Shown in pieces: positions 26,647-35,027 of a DNA stretch of 40,502 bases. A program made the position numbers and the translations under genes. The stretch is taken from the NCBI GenBank assembly GCA_946886405.1, contig CAMPIO010000024.1, positions 1 to 40,502 of the forward strand, in the 5' to 3' direction. Below the pieces are notes generated by a model. It searched no databases. It was not told the DNA's origin and saw only the letters and a list, made by a program, of their open reading frames with translations. How positions within the stretch are numbered: the stretch's first letter is position 1; each line of letters begins with the position of its first letter. This stretch comes from an uncultured Pseudoxanthomonas sp. GTDB taxonomy: Bacteria > Pseudomonadota > Gammaproteobacteria > Xanthomonadales > Xanthomonadaceae.

Positions 26647-27019
26647 TCGGGTTCCCTGGTGGCGCGTTGCGGACGAGGTGCGCGTGCACGATGGCGAGCG
26701 TCGCGGCATCTTGCCGACATGCGCGTGCGATTCCATGCTGCACCGCAAACAACACGACGTTGCGATCGCCATCGTGTCCGTATGGCGTCGGTGCTCGCCC
26801 GGGCTCCCGAAACCCTTGGTGCGCCTGCGTTTCCGGCGGCGATCCGCGGTATCGGCACGTCGTTCGGCCATCGACGTGCCATCCATGCCTGTCGGCATCT
26901 GCATACGTATTCATGCGCATCGATGACCCGACGCCTGCGCGCATTCCGACGGGGCGTGGAATAGTGGCGCCCGCCGAGCGCACCGGAGGGGTGCGTTACG
27001 CATTGCGACGGGTGCATCG
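26647..27019. other. Divergent promoter region between transporter and alpha-glucosidase
   Basis: 373 bases without a convincing gene. It holds the 18-base operator-like site (26899-26916) and, apart from that, no repeat or hairpin I could support. I could not place -10/-35 pairs with confidence in either direction. The open frames here are continuations of the neighbouring genes' frames and lack family similarity. Confidence 0.6.
26899..26916. promoter_or_regulatory. Operator-like site, copy 1
   Basis: CTGCATACGTATTCATGC contains the perfect 8-base palindrome ATACGTAT inside an imperfect larger dyad (TGCATACGTATTCA). The identical 18 bases occur in reverse at 28795-28812. Position between divergent sugar genes and central CG symmetry suggest a LacI-type operator. 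Confidence 0.72.
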
Positions 27020-28636
27020 ATGACGAAGAACAGCTGGTGGCGCGGTGCGGTGATCTACCAGATCTACCCCCGCAGCTTCCTGGACACCAACGGGGATGGA
27101 GTAGGCGACCTGCCGGGCATCGTCGAGAAGCTCGACTACATCGCCGGCCTGGGCGTGGATGCCATCTGGATCTCGCCGTTCTTCAAATCACCGATGGCCG
27201 ATTTCGGCTACGACATCGCCGATTATCGCGACGTCGATCCCCTCTTCGGCACGCTGGCCGATTTCGACAGGCTGTTGGCGAAGGCCCATGCGCTGGGCGT
27301 CAAGGTGATGATCGACCAGGTGCTCAGCCATTGTTCGGTCGAGCATCAGTGGTTCAGGGAAAGCCGTGAAAGTCGCGACAACCCGAAGTCCGACTGGTAC
27401 GTGTGGGCCGATCCGAAGGAAGACGGCACGCCTCCCAACAACTGGATGTCGCTGTTCGGCGGCGTCGCCTGGCGCTGGGAACCGCGTCGTGAGCAGTACT
27501 ACCTGCACAACTTCCTGGCCAGCCAGCCCGACCTGAACTTCCACAACCCGGCCGTGCAGCAGGCCACGCTCGACAACGTACAGTTCTGGCTGGATCGCGG
27601 CGTGGATGGACTGCGGCTGGACGCGATCAACTTCTGCTTCCATGACGCGCAGTTGCGCGACAACCCGCCCAAGCCGAAAGACAAGCGCGTAGGGCGCGGC
27701 TTCAGTCCGGACAATCCTTACGCATACCAGTACCACTACTTCAACAACACGCAGCCGGAAAACATCCCGTTCCTGGAGCGCCTGCGCGGCTTGCTGGACG
27801 CGTATCCCGATGCCGCGGCGCTCGGCGAGATCTCGTCGGAGGACTCGCTGGCCACCACCGCCGAGTACGTCAGCGACCAGCGCCTGCACATGGGCTACAG
27901 CTTCGAGCTGCTGACGGAAGACGGCAGCGCGGCTTACATCCGCGCCACCGTCGAGCGGCTGGAAGCGGCGATGGCGGAAGGCTGGCCCTGCTGGGCGGTA
28001 TCCAACCACGACGTACAGCGGGCGGTGACGCGCTGGGGCGGCGGTGATGCATCGCCCGCACTGGCGGCGCAGCTGGTCGCGCTGGTGTGCTCGCTGCGCG
28101 GCTCCGTCTGCCTGTACCAGGGCGAGGAGCTCGGCTTGCCGGAGGCCGACGTGCCCTACGAAGCGCTGCAGGATCCGTACGGCAAGACCTTCTGGCCGAA
28201 CTTCAAGGGACGCGATGGCTGCCGCACGCCGATGCCCTGGAATGGGGAGGCCCAGGCCGGCTTCAGCCAAGCGTCGCCTTGGCTGCCGATTCCCGCCGAG
28301 CACCGCGCCATCAACGTCGCGAAGCAGGATGCCGATCCGGCTTCGGTGCTCAACCGCGTGCGCGGCTTCCTCGCGTGGCGACGTACGCAGCCTGCACTGC
28401 GCAGCGGAAGCATCCGCTTCCTCGATGCGCCGGAACCCGTGCTCGCGTTCGTTCGCGAAGCGGAAGGACAACGCGTGCTGGCCGTGTTCAATCTGTCGGC
28501 GCAACCGGTTCAGTGGTCGCTGCCGGAAGGCATGTCGGCACAGGCACTGGAAGGCCACGGCCTGCAGCAGGCAGCGCAGGAAGGAATGCAGTTGTCGTTG
28601 GCGCCTCGCGGCGTGTATTTCGCGCTCGCGACCTGA
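27020..28636 (+). CDS. Cytoplasmic alpha-glucosidase, GH13 (XgtA-like)
   Basis: A 538-residue enzyme without signal peptide that should release glucose from maltose and short maltodextrins in the cytoplasm. WWRGAVIYQIYPRSFLDTNGDGVGDLPGI is the GH13 alpha-glucosidase N-terminus. Catalytic residues are Asp201 (GLRLDAINF), Glu270 (ALGEISS) and Asp331 (VSNHDVQR). Length and positions agree with the Xanthomonas XgtA type (subfamily GH13_23) as I remember it. It is divergent from the MFS gene and lies upstream of the TonB receptor, which has its own operator-like site. Confidence 0.94.
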   Translation: MTKNSWWRGAVIYQIYPRSFLDTNGDGVGDLPGIVEKLDYIAGLGVDAIWISPFFKSPMADFGYDIADYRDVDPLFGTLADFDRLLAKAHALGVKVMIDQVLSHCSVEHQWFRESRESRDNPKSDWYVWADPKEDGTPPNNWMSLFGGVAWRWEPRREQYYLHNFLASQPDLNFHNPAVQQATLDNVQFWLDRGVDGLRLDAINFCFHDAQLRDNPPKPKDKRVGRGFSPDNPYAYQYHYFNNTQPENIPFLERLRGLLDAYPDAAALGEISSEDSLATTAEYVSDQRLHMGYSFELLTEDGSAAYIRATVERLEAAMAEGWPCWAVSNHDVQRAVTRWGGGDASPALAAQLVALVCSLRGSVCLYQGEELGLPEADVPYEALQDPYGKTFWPNFKGRDGCRTPMPWNGEAQAGFSQASPWLPIPAEHRAINVAKQDADPASVLNRVRGFLAWRRTQPALRSGSIRFLDAPEPVLAFVREAEGQRVLAVFNLSAQPVQWSLPEGMSAQALEGHGLQQAAQEGMQLSLAPRGVYFALAT

Positions 28637-28948
28637 CATTTCCAGGCAAGACAGCACGGTCCCGACATCACTCGATGGCGTGTCGTGTACGTTGCGGCAT
28701 TCCATTCCTGAATCATGCGAAGGCATGACGGCGAAGCCGTGCAGGCGCCTGATTTTCCGTATGGAATGCGTGTTACGGCGTGTCGCGGAAATATGCATGA
28801 ATACGTATGCAGGGCGATTTGTGCGGCTGCGCACACCACTACCATGGCCGCACGTTCCGGGGCCCCGTGTCCCGGCGTGTAAGACCCGGGCGATCGCATA
28901 GCGCGACGCACCCGGTTCGTCGCATACAACGTCCTTGGAGAGGGGAAC
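28637..28948. other. Upstream region of the TonB-dependent receptor
   Basis: 312 bases with no convincing gene. It contains a 9-base inverted repeat (GCATTCCAT at 28697-28705, ATGGAATGC at 28761-28769) and the second copy of the operator-like site at 28795-28812. A purine-rich GGAGAGGGG precedes the receptor start. The receptor promoter should lie here, but I cannot fix its hexamers. Confidence 0.55.
28795..28812. promoter_or_regulatory. Operator-like site, copy 2 (inverted)
   Basis: GCATGAATACGTATGCAG is the exact reverse complement of the 18 bases at 26899-26916 and shares the central ATACGTAT. It lies 137 bases before the start of the receptor gene and so ties the receptor to the same regulator as the transporter and glucosidase. 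Confidence 0.72.
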
Positions 28949-31717
28949 ATGCAACTCAAGCGCAACCTGCTGAGCGCGGCGTTGGCGTCCGCCATCGCGC
29001 TCACCGCGACCGGTGTGAACGCCCAGACGGCCGACACCACCGAACAACAGACCCAACAGGCCGATGCCACCGAGCTGGATACGGTGGTCGTGACCGGCAT
29101 CCGTCGCGGCATCGAGAGCGCGATCTCGGTCAAACGCGATTCCACCTCCATCGTCGAAGCGGTCTCCGCCGAAGACATCGGCAAGCTGCCGGACGTCAGC
29201 ATCGGTGAATCCATCGGCCGTCTGCCGGGCCTGGCCGCACAGCGTGTCGCCGGTCGTGCACAGGTGATCAGCGTGCGCGGTCTGTCGCCTGACTTCTCCA
29301 CCACGACGCTCAACGGCCGCGAGATGGTCAGTACGGGCGACAACCGCAGCGTCGAGTTCGATCAGTATCCTTCGGAGCTGGTCGCTGGCGTGACGGTCTA
29401 CAAGACGCCCGACGCCGGTCTCATCGGACAGGGTCTGTCCGGCACGATCGACATGCAGACCGTGCGTCCGCTGAGCTTCGATGCCCCCGTGGGCACGGTG
29501 GGCGTGCGTGGCCAGCGCAATTCGCTGGGCGCCGCTGCGGATGCCTCCGCTTACGGCGACCGCATCAACGCCAGCTACATCACCCAGAACCAGGCACGCA
29601 CCTTCGGGTTCTCGATCGGCTACTCGCACACCACGACGCCGATCCAGGAAAACCAGGTCGGTCTGTACGAGCCCTGGCAGGCGATCGGCGACAACTGGCG
29701 CCCGGGCGTGCCGTCCGGCACGTTCTACTCCGATGGCATCAAGGCTTTGCGCCGCACGGGTGAAACCAAGCGCGATGGCGTGATGGCCACCCTGCAGTTC
29801 CGGCCGTCCAACGCCTGGACCAGCACGCTGGACCTGTTCCATTCGGAAGCCGAGCAGGTCGACACGGCCAACCAGCTCGAAGTGCATATCGGCGACTACA
29901 ACGGCGGTTATGGCCGGCTGCAGGTCACCAATCCGTCCATCAACGGCGACAACACGTTCACCGGCGGCACCGTCGGCAACGTGTACCCGCTGGTGCGCGG
30001 CATGTACAACAAGCGCGAGGACGAGATCAACGCCTTCGGCTGGAACAACGAGTTCACCGTCGGCCAGGCGCGCCTCATCGCCGACATCGGCTGGTCGCGC
30101 GCCAAGCGCGACGAGCTGAACCTCGAGAACAACACGCAGATGCTGCCGGCACCGCAACTGGATACGTTGCAGCTGCAGATCCGCAACAACGGTTTCTCGC
30201 AGATCAATCCCGGCCGCGACTACTCGGATCCGAACTCGCTGTATCTGACCGGCACGATCTACGGCTCGGGCTACGGCAAGGTGCCGAACGTCGTCGACGA
30301 GCTGCGCACGGGCAAGCTCGCCGCCTCGTTCCCGGCGCCGGCGTTCCTGTCGTGGATGTCCGACATCGACGTCGGCCTGAACTACGCCGACCGCGAGAAG
30401 AACAAGCGCCAGCCCGAAGGCAACATCAACCTCGGCGCACAGGGCAACACGACGATCGCGTCGGACCTGCAGTACCGGCCGGTCGATCTCGGTTTCGCCG
30501 GCGTCGGCTACATCCCGTCCTGGAACGTGCCCGGTGCGGTGGCACGCTACATGACGTTCGAACCGAGCGACAGCGCGTTCCCGTACCTCGTCGCCAAGGC
30601 TTGGGACGTGCACGAGAAGACCACCACCGCCTACGTGCGCGGCAACATCGATACGGAGTGGGGCAACGTCAGCGTGCGCGGTAACGCGGGCGTGCAGGTC
30701 CAGCGTGTCGACCAGTCCTCCGATGCGATCCGGCTCACCGGCGGTAGCGATCCGCAGCCCATCCACATGGGCAAGACGTTTACCGATGTACTGCCGAGCA
30801 TGAACCTGGCGTTCGGTTTCGAGAACGACCAGACCCTGCGCGTGGCGCTGGCCAAGCAGGTGGCGCGCCCGCGCGTCGACCAGCTGCGCGCCTCGCTGGA
30901 GGTGACGGCGTCGGACGGTCCAGACCAGAACAACGGCACCGGCCTGCGCAACAGCTACGCCAGCGGCGGCAATCCGCTGCTGGATCCGTGGCGTGCGTAT
31001 GCGTTCGACGTGTCGTACGAGAAGTACTTCGGGACCAAGGCGTACGTCGCGGCGGCCTACTTCTACAAGGACCTGAAGACGTACATCTACACGCAGACGG
31101 ATCCGTTCTACGACCTGTCCGCCTACACGTCCGACATCCAGCCTCACCCGAACTTCCCCGGCGTCGGCGTCAACCCGACCGGTAGCTACTCGCGGCCGGT
31201 GAACGGCGAGGGCGGCACGTTGCAGGGCCTGGAACTGACCGCGTCGCTGCCGTTCGACATGTTCAGTGACGTGCTGCAGGGCTTCGGTGCGGTGGCCAGC
31301 GCCACGTTCAACGACAGCAACATCCAGATCCGCGACCCGGAAAGCGCGTCCAGCGTGGGTGCCGGCGATATCGACCTGCCGGGTCTGTCGAAGCGGGTCT
31401 ACAACCTGACGGTGTACTTCGAGAAGAACGGCTTCGAGGCGCGCGTCAACCAGCGTCGCCGTTCGGATTTCATCGGCGAGATCGGCAACTTCAACGGCAA
31501 CCGTACGCTGCGCTACGTGGTCGGCGAGAACATCACCGATGCACAGGTCAGCTACTCGTTCCCGGACGGACATGCACTCAGTGGCCTGAGCGTGCTGTTC
31601 CAGGCCAGCAACCTGACCGACGAGGCCTACCAGACGTACGCCGGCACCAAGGACCGTCCGCTGGAATATGTCGAGTGGGGCCGCAGCTACCTGCTGGGCG
31701 TCAGCTACAAGTTCTGA
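28949..31717 (+). CDS. TonB-dependent receptor, probable maltodextrin uptake
   Basis: A 922-residue outer-membrane receptor. The signal peptide ends near NAQTADTT, a TonB-box-like DTVVVTG follows, and the plug domain contains DIGKLPDVSIGESIGRLPGLAAQRVAGRAQVISVRGLSPDFSTTTLNGREM. The rest is a beta-barrel ending in the aromatic YLLGVSYKF typical of the last strand. Placement and the shared operator indicate transport of maltodextrins across the outer membrane, as in the Xanthomonas carbohydrate-utilisation loci with TonB-dependent transporters. Substrate is inferred. A T-tailed terminator follows. Confidence 0.93.
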   Translation: MQLKRNLLSAALASAIALTATGVNAQTADTTEQQTQQADATELDTVVVTGIRRGIESAISVKRDSTSIVEAVSAEDIGKLPDVSIGESIGRLPGLAAQRVAGRAQVISVRGLSPDFSTTTLNGREMVSTGDNRSVEFDQYPSELVAGVTVYKTPDAGLIGQGLSGTIDMQTVRPLSFDAPVGTVGVRGQRNSLGAAADASAYGDRINASYITQNQARTFGFSIGYSHTTTPIQENQVGLYEPWQAIGDNWRPGVPSGTFYSDGIKALRRTGETKRDGVMATLQFRPSNAWTSTLDLFHSEAEQVDTANQLEVHIGDYNGGYGRLQVTNPSINGDNTFTGGTVGNVYPLVRGMYNKREDEINAFGWNNEFTVGQARLIADIGWSRAKRDELNLENNTQMLPAPQLDTLQLQIRNNGFSQINPGRDYSDPNSLYLTGTIYGSGYGKVPNVVDELRTGKLAASFPAPAFLSWMSDIDVGLNYADREKNKRQPEGNINLGAQGNTTIASDLQYRPVDLGFAGVGYIPSWNVPGAVARYMTFEPSDSAFPYLVAKAWDVHEKTTTAYVRGNIDTEWGNVSVRGNAGVQVQRVDQSSDAIRLTGGSDPQPIHMGKTFTDVLPSMNLAFGFENDQTLRVALAKQVARPRVDQLRASLEVTASDGPDQNNGTGLRNSYASGGNPLLDPWRAYAFDVSYEKYFGTKAYVAAAYFYKDLKTYIYTQTDPFYDLSAYTSDIQPHPNFPGVGVNPTGSYSRPVNGEGGTLQGLELTASLPFDMFSDVLQGFGAVASATFNDSNIQIRDPESASSVGAGDIDLPGLSKRVYNLTVYFEKNGFEARVNQRRRSDFIGEIGNFNGNRTLRYVVGENITDAQVSYSFPDGHALSGLSVLFQASNLTDEAYQTYAGTKDRPLEYVEWGRSYLLGVSYKF

Positions 31718-31740
31718 TCCACGCAGTATCTTGTTCTCCC

Positions 31741-31772
31741 AACCCGTCGGCGTCATGCCGGCGGGTTTTTTT
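31741..31772 (+). terminator. Rho-independent terminator of the TonB receptor gene
   Basis: AACCCGTCGGC (31741-31751) pairs with GCCGGCGGGTT (31757-31767) with one T-G pair and a five-base loop, followed by a run of T to 31772. It begins 24 bases after the receptor stop. Confidence 0.92.
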
Positions 31773-31809
31773 CTTCCCGGGAGGGGCGGGTGTACGGGTC
31801 GCAGGCAAC

Positions 31810-31838
31810 AAAAAAGGCCAGGCATCCGCCTGGCCTTT
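31810..31838 (-). terminator. Rho-independent terminator of tRNA-Ala
   Basis: On the minus strand AAAGGCCAGGC pairs with GCCTGGCCTTT around a four-base loop (arms 31813-31823 and 31828-31838) and runs into T's. It lies ten bases beyond the 3' end of tRNA-Ala and faces the receptor terminator. Confidence 0.85.
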
Positions 31839-31847
31839 CGTGTTGGA

Positions 31848-31923
31848 TGGTGGAGCCAAGGAGGATCGAACTCCTGACCTCGTCGATGCGAACGACGCGC
31901 TCTCCCAGCTGAGCTATGGCCCC
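31848..31923 (-). tRNA. tRNA-Ala (anticodon CGC)
   Basis: A 76-base cloverleaf on the minus strand. Acceptor GGGGCCA pairs with TGGCTCC (one G-T pair), D arm GCTC/GAGC, and anticodon stem CGTCG/CGACG closes loop TTCGCAT with anticodon CGC (reads GCG). The T arm has GTTCGATCC and the CCA is encoded. A CGC-anticodon alanine tRNA suits a GC-rich genome. Confidence 0.95.
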
Positions 31924-31940
31924 ACAAGAGCGGCGCCATT

Positions 31941-33050
31941 CTATCCCGCGGTAGACGCCGGTGCCAAGCCTGAACGGTCGAGGATGGGGTCCAGTGCCGG
32001 TGCCAGTTCGGCGCGTCGCCAGCCGGCCAGCGCGGCGGGCCATTCGCCGGATTCCTGCAGTGCCTCCAGATAACGGCGCGAGGCCAGCACGCCGTCGGGC
32101 AGGCCGAGTTCCAGGCTGCGTGCGGACACCGCGTCCTGGAGGCGCTTGAGCTGGGCCTTGTCGCCATCGGTGGCGTTGCGGGCTACGGGCATCGACGTTT
32201 CATCGTCCAGGGGCGTATCGAGGGCCTGCCAGATGGCGTCGGCCAGTTTGCGGGGTGCCTTCGGCTGGGTATCGAACAGCCGCAGCAGGGCGGCCTTGTC
32301 GGCGGGCGGCATGCGCGCCAGCGCGACCGCCAGTTCATTGTCGAGGATCCAGCTGCGCGGTTTGTCGCTGGTGCGCGCCTGTGCGTCGCGCCAGCGCAGC
32401 AGGCGCACCAGACGGCGTTGCGCCTCGACCTCGAGGAACTGCGCGCTGCGCATCGACAGGTGCGGCCAGCGCTCGCCGTCTTCGCTTGCGGCGTTCTCGA
32501 CGAAGCGGGCGCAATCTTCTTCCAGCCAGGCAAGGCGGCCGCTGGAGGTCAACTCCGCCCGCAATGCATCGTGCACGGCGAACAGATAGCGCACGTCATC
32601 GGCGGCGTAGTGCAGCTGCGACTCGCTCAGCGGGCGACGCAGCCAGTCCGAGCGCGTCTCGCCCTTGGCCAATGCGACGCCGGTGATGCGCTCCACCAGC
32701 TTCTGGTAGCCCATGCCGGCGGCGACTCCGGCAATGGCCGCGGCGATCTGGGTGTCGAACAGGGGCGCAGGCAGGGCGTCGCAGGCGACCTTGAAGGCCA
32801 CCAGATCCTCGCTGGCGCTGTGCATGACCTTGGTGATCGCGGGGTCGAGCAGCCAGGGGCGCAGTGCGTCGGTCATGCCGGGGGCGAGGGGATCCACCAG
32901 CAGTACGTCATCGTCGAGGGCGATCTGTACGAGCGCGAGCTGCGGCCAGTAGGTGCGCTCGCGGACGAATTCGGTATCCAGGCCGATGCGCGTGGGCCGG
33001 CGTTGCAGGTGCGCATCCAGTGCGGCGGGGGTGTCGATCCAGTGGGGCAC
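31941..33050 (-). CDS. rnd: Ribonuclease D
   Basis: RNase D is a 3'-5' exonuclease that trims tRNA precursors and other small RNAs. The 369-residue product has the DEDDy exonuclease motifs: Exo I LDTEFVRE (Asp25, Glu27), Exo II HSASEDL, and Exo III YAADDVRYL with the tyrosine. HRDC-like helices follow (around residues 210-290). The start is GTG at 33050 with GGAGAA five bases upstream. The gene lies next to and upstream of tRNA-Ala on the same strand; the 17-base gap makes cotranscription possible, though I see no evidence for a functional reason. Confidence 0.94.
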   Translation of the reverse strand: MPHWIDTPAALDAHLQRRPTRIGLDTEFVRERTYWPQLALVQIALDDDVLLVDPLAPGMTDALRPWLLDPAITKVMHSASEDLVAFKVACDALPAPLFDTQIAAAIAGVAAGMGYQKLVERITGVALAKGETRSDWLRRPLSESQLHYAADDVRYLFAVHDALRAELTSSGRLAWLEEDCARFVENAASEDGERWPHLSMRSAQFLEVEAQRRLVRLLRWRDAQARTSDKPRSWILDNELAVALARMPPADKAALLRLFDTQPKAPRKLADAIWQALDTPLDDETSMPVARNATDGDKAQLKRLQDAVSARSLELGLPDGVLASRRYLEALQESGEWPAALAGWRRAELAPALDPILDRSGLAPASTAG

Positions 33051-33171
33051 GTGTTCTCCGCGTGATGCTTCGATTGCTCAGTCAGGGGACAATAACCTAA
33101 GGTCCCGGCTGTGCAGGTAGTGTCTGCCGGCATTGTCTCACGGGGGCCTTGGCTCCCATCACGGAGGGTGT

Positions 33172-35010
33172 TTGCGCGCGATCCTCGCCGCCTTGTTGCT
33201 GTTGCTGCCGTGGCTCGCGGGCTGTTCGCGCGATGCGCCCGAGGCGTGGGACGCAGACCCTGCCAGTGCGTCGTTGCGCATGCCCAGCGTTACGGTTACC
33301 GGCGACGACAGCGGCGTGGAAGAGCTGAACTGGCGTCCGCCTGCCGTGACCCTGTCGCCCGACGATGTTGCGGATGCGCACAAGCGCGCCGCGAATGCCG
33401 TGTCCGAAGGGCGCCTGTTCGATGGCCCCGATGACGCCATCCCGCTTTATCTCGCGCTGCAGGGCATCGATGCCGACGATGCAAGGGCGAAGACGGGGCT
33501 GGACCGCAGTCTCGATCGTCTGCTGGACCAGGGTGCGCAGGCATTGCGGCATGCCGAGGACAGGACCGAATCGCTCCGGCGCGCACGCCAGATCGCCGCC
33601 GTGGCGCGTACCGTGGCACCGGCCGATCCGGCGGTGGGCGCGTACCTGGCGCGGGTGGACGAAGCCGACCAGCTGACGCGTCTGAACATGGCGAGCGAAC
33701 GCGCACTGCGTGAGGGCAGCCTGGGTGAAGCGGGGGGCGGGGCGCTCGCCGGCTTCCGCGAAGTGCTGAAGTGGAAGCCGGGCCAACCGCGTGCGCGCCA
33801 GGGCATCGCCGCGGTGGAAAGCGCCATGATCCGGCGTGCGGAAGAGGCGGCGCAGGCCAGTGACTTCACCACCGCGCGGACATGGCTGGACCATGCCGGC
33901 GCCGTCCGCGACAACGCGCAGACGGTCGACGATGCGCGCCTGCGCGTGGAAGGTATCCGCTTGGCGCGCATCATCGCGCTGCGGGACGCCGGCATCCGCG
34001 ACATGGCGACGCCACTGGGACTGAAGGATGCGCGCGTGAAACTGGCCGAGGTGCTGCGCATTGCGGAACCCGGTGACCGGGTGGCGGCGGACTTCCGCCA
34101 GCGCATCGACCTGGCGACCCATTACGGCCTGTTCCGTCCCGGCCAGGCGTTCACCGACGCGCTGCACCACGGCGGGCGCGGCCCCGAAATGGTGGTGGTA
34201 CCGCATGGCGGCTTCAGCATGGGCGCGACCGAGGACGAGGCCGGCGCCGCCGATGCCGAGAAACCGGCGCATTACGTGCGCTTCGACCGGGGGTTCGCCA
34301 TGGCGCGGCATCCGGTGACCGTGGGCGAGTTCCGCCGCTTCGTCGAAGCCACCCAATACCGCCCGCGCGCGACCCGCCGCGGACACTCGGTGGTCTACGA
34401 CGAACGCAGTGGCAATTTCGTGCGTCGCAGCGGCGTCGACTGGCGTTCCGACTACGCCGGCCAGCCTGCCAGCGACGACATGCCGGTGCTGCACGTGAGC
34501 GTGTACGACGCCGAGGCCTATGCGGAGTGGCTGGCGGGCCAGACCGGCCACGGTTATCGCCTGCCCAGCGAGGCGGAATACGAATACGCCCTGCGCGCGG
34601 GCCAGCAGGGCCGCTATGCGTGGGGCAACGGCCAGCCGCCGCGCGGCGTGGCCAATCTCACCGGCGGCAACGACCGCTCACCGAGCGGCCGCAACTGGAA
34701 CAACGCCTTCATCGGCTATGGGGACGGCTATTGGGGCCCCGCGCCGGTGGGGCGGTTCCGCGCCAATGCCTTCGGCCTGAAAGACCTGGACGGCAATACC
34801 AGTGAATGGGTCGGCGACTGCTGGCACGCCAGCTACCGGCGGGCACCGGCGGACGGCGCGGCATGGTTCAATCCCGGCTGCCGGTCGCGGGTGGTGCGCG
34901 GCGGTTCCTGGGCCAGCTCACCGGCGCAGGCACGTGCCGCGTGGCGTTCGTCCTCGGATTCGGATATGACTAATGCGCGGGTGGGTTTCCGCGTCGTTCG
35001 CGGCATCTAG
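33172..35010 (+). CDS. Lipoprotein with helical repeats and an FGE-sulfatase domain lacking active-site cysteines
   Basis: The preferred start is TTG at 33172 with GGAGGG five bases upstream. It gives a clean lipoprotein signal (MRAILAALLLLLPWLAGC, Cys18); an earlier in-frame TTG at 33133 would add 13 atypical residues. Residues of about 60-340 are Ala/Arg-rich helices resembling TPR solenoids. The C-terminal 260 or so form a formylglycine-generating-enzyme-type fold: GPEMVVVPHGGFSMGA, HPVTVGEFRRFVEATQY, PVLHVSVYDAEAYAEWL, YRLPSEAEYEYALRAG, GNTSEWVGDCW, RVVRGGSW and ARVGFRVVR. The segment RGGSWASSPAQARAAWRSS lacks the cysteine pair of true FGEs, so it should not make formylglycine. Probably a structural or binding lipoprotein; function unknown. 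Confidence 0.85.
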   Translation: MRAILAALLLLLPWLAGCSRDAPEAWDADPASASLRMPSVTVTGDDSGVEELNWRPPAVTLSPDDVADAHKRAANAVSEGRLFDGPDDAIPLYLALQGIDADDARAKTGLDRSLDRLLDQGAQALRHAEDRTESLRRARQIAAVARTVAPADPAVGAYLARVDEADQLTRLNMASERALREGSLGEAGGGALAGFREVLKWKPGQPRARQGIAAVESAMIRRAEEAAQASDFTTARTWLDHAGAVRDNAQTVDDARLRVEGIRLARIIALRDAGIRDMATPLGLKDARVKLAEVLRIAEPGDRVAADFRQRIDLATHYGLFRPGQAFTDALHHGGRGPEMVVVPHGGFSMGATEDEAGAADAEKPAHYVRFDRGFAMARHPVTVGEFRRFVEATQYRPRATRRGHSVVYDERSGNFVRRSGVDWRSDYAGQPASDDMPVLHVSVYDAEAYAEWLAGQTGHGYRLPSEAEYEYALRAGQQGRYAWGNGQPPRGVANLTGGNDRSPSGRNWNNAFIGYGDGYWGPAPVGRFRANAFGLKDLDGNTSEWVGDCWHASYRRAPADGAAWFNPGCRSRVVRGGSWASSPAQARAAWRSSSDSDMTNARVGFRVVRGI

Positions 35011-35027
35011 CCGCCAGGGAGAGGGTG

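Noticed and set aside
28697..28769. The inverted repeat GCATTCCAT/ATGGAATGC as an operator
   Set aside because: The arms are 55 bases apart and only nine bases long; chance is a sufficient explanation. The ATACGTAT-centred site nearby is far better supported.
27188..32167. A 1659-codon open frame on the minus strand across the alpha-glucosidase, the TonB receptor and tRNA-Ala
   Set aside because: It runs through a tRNA gene and two terminators and opposes two well-recognised proteins. It is a by-product of GC-rich codon structure.
33172..35010. A functional formylglycine-generating enzyme
   Set aside because: The cysteine pair needed for catalysis is absent after RGGSW, and no sulfatase gene is nearby.
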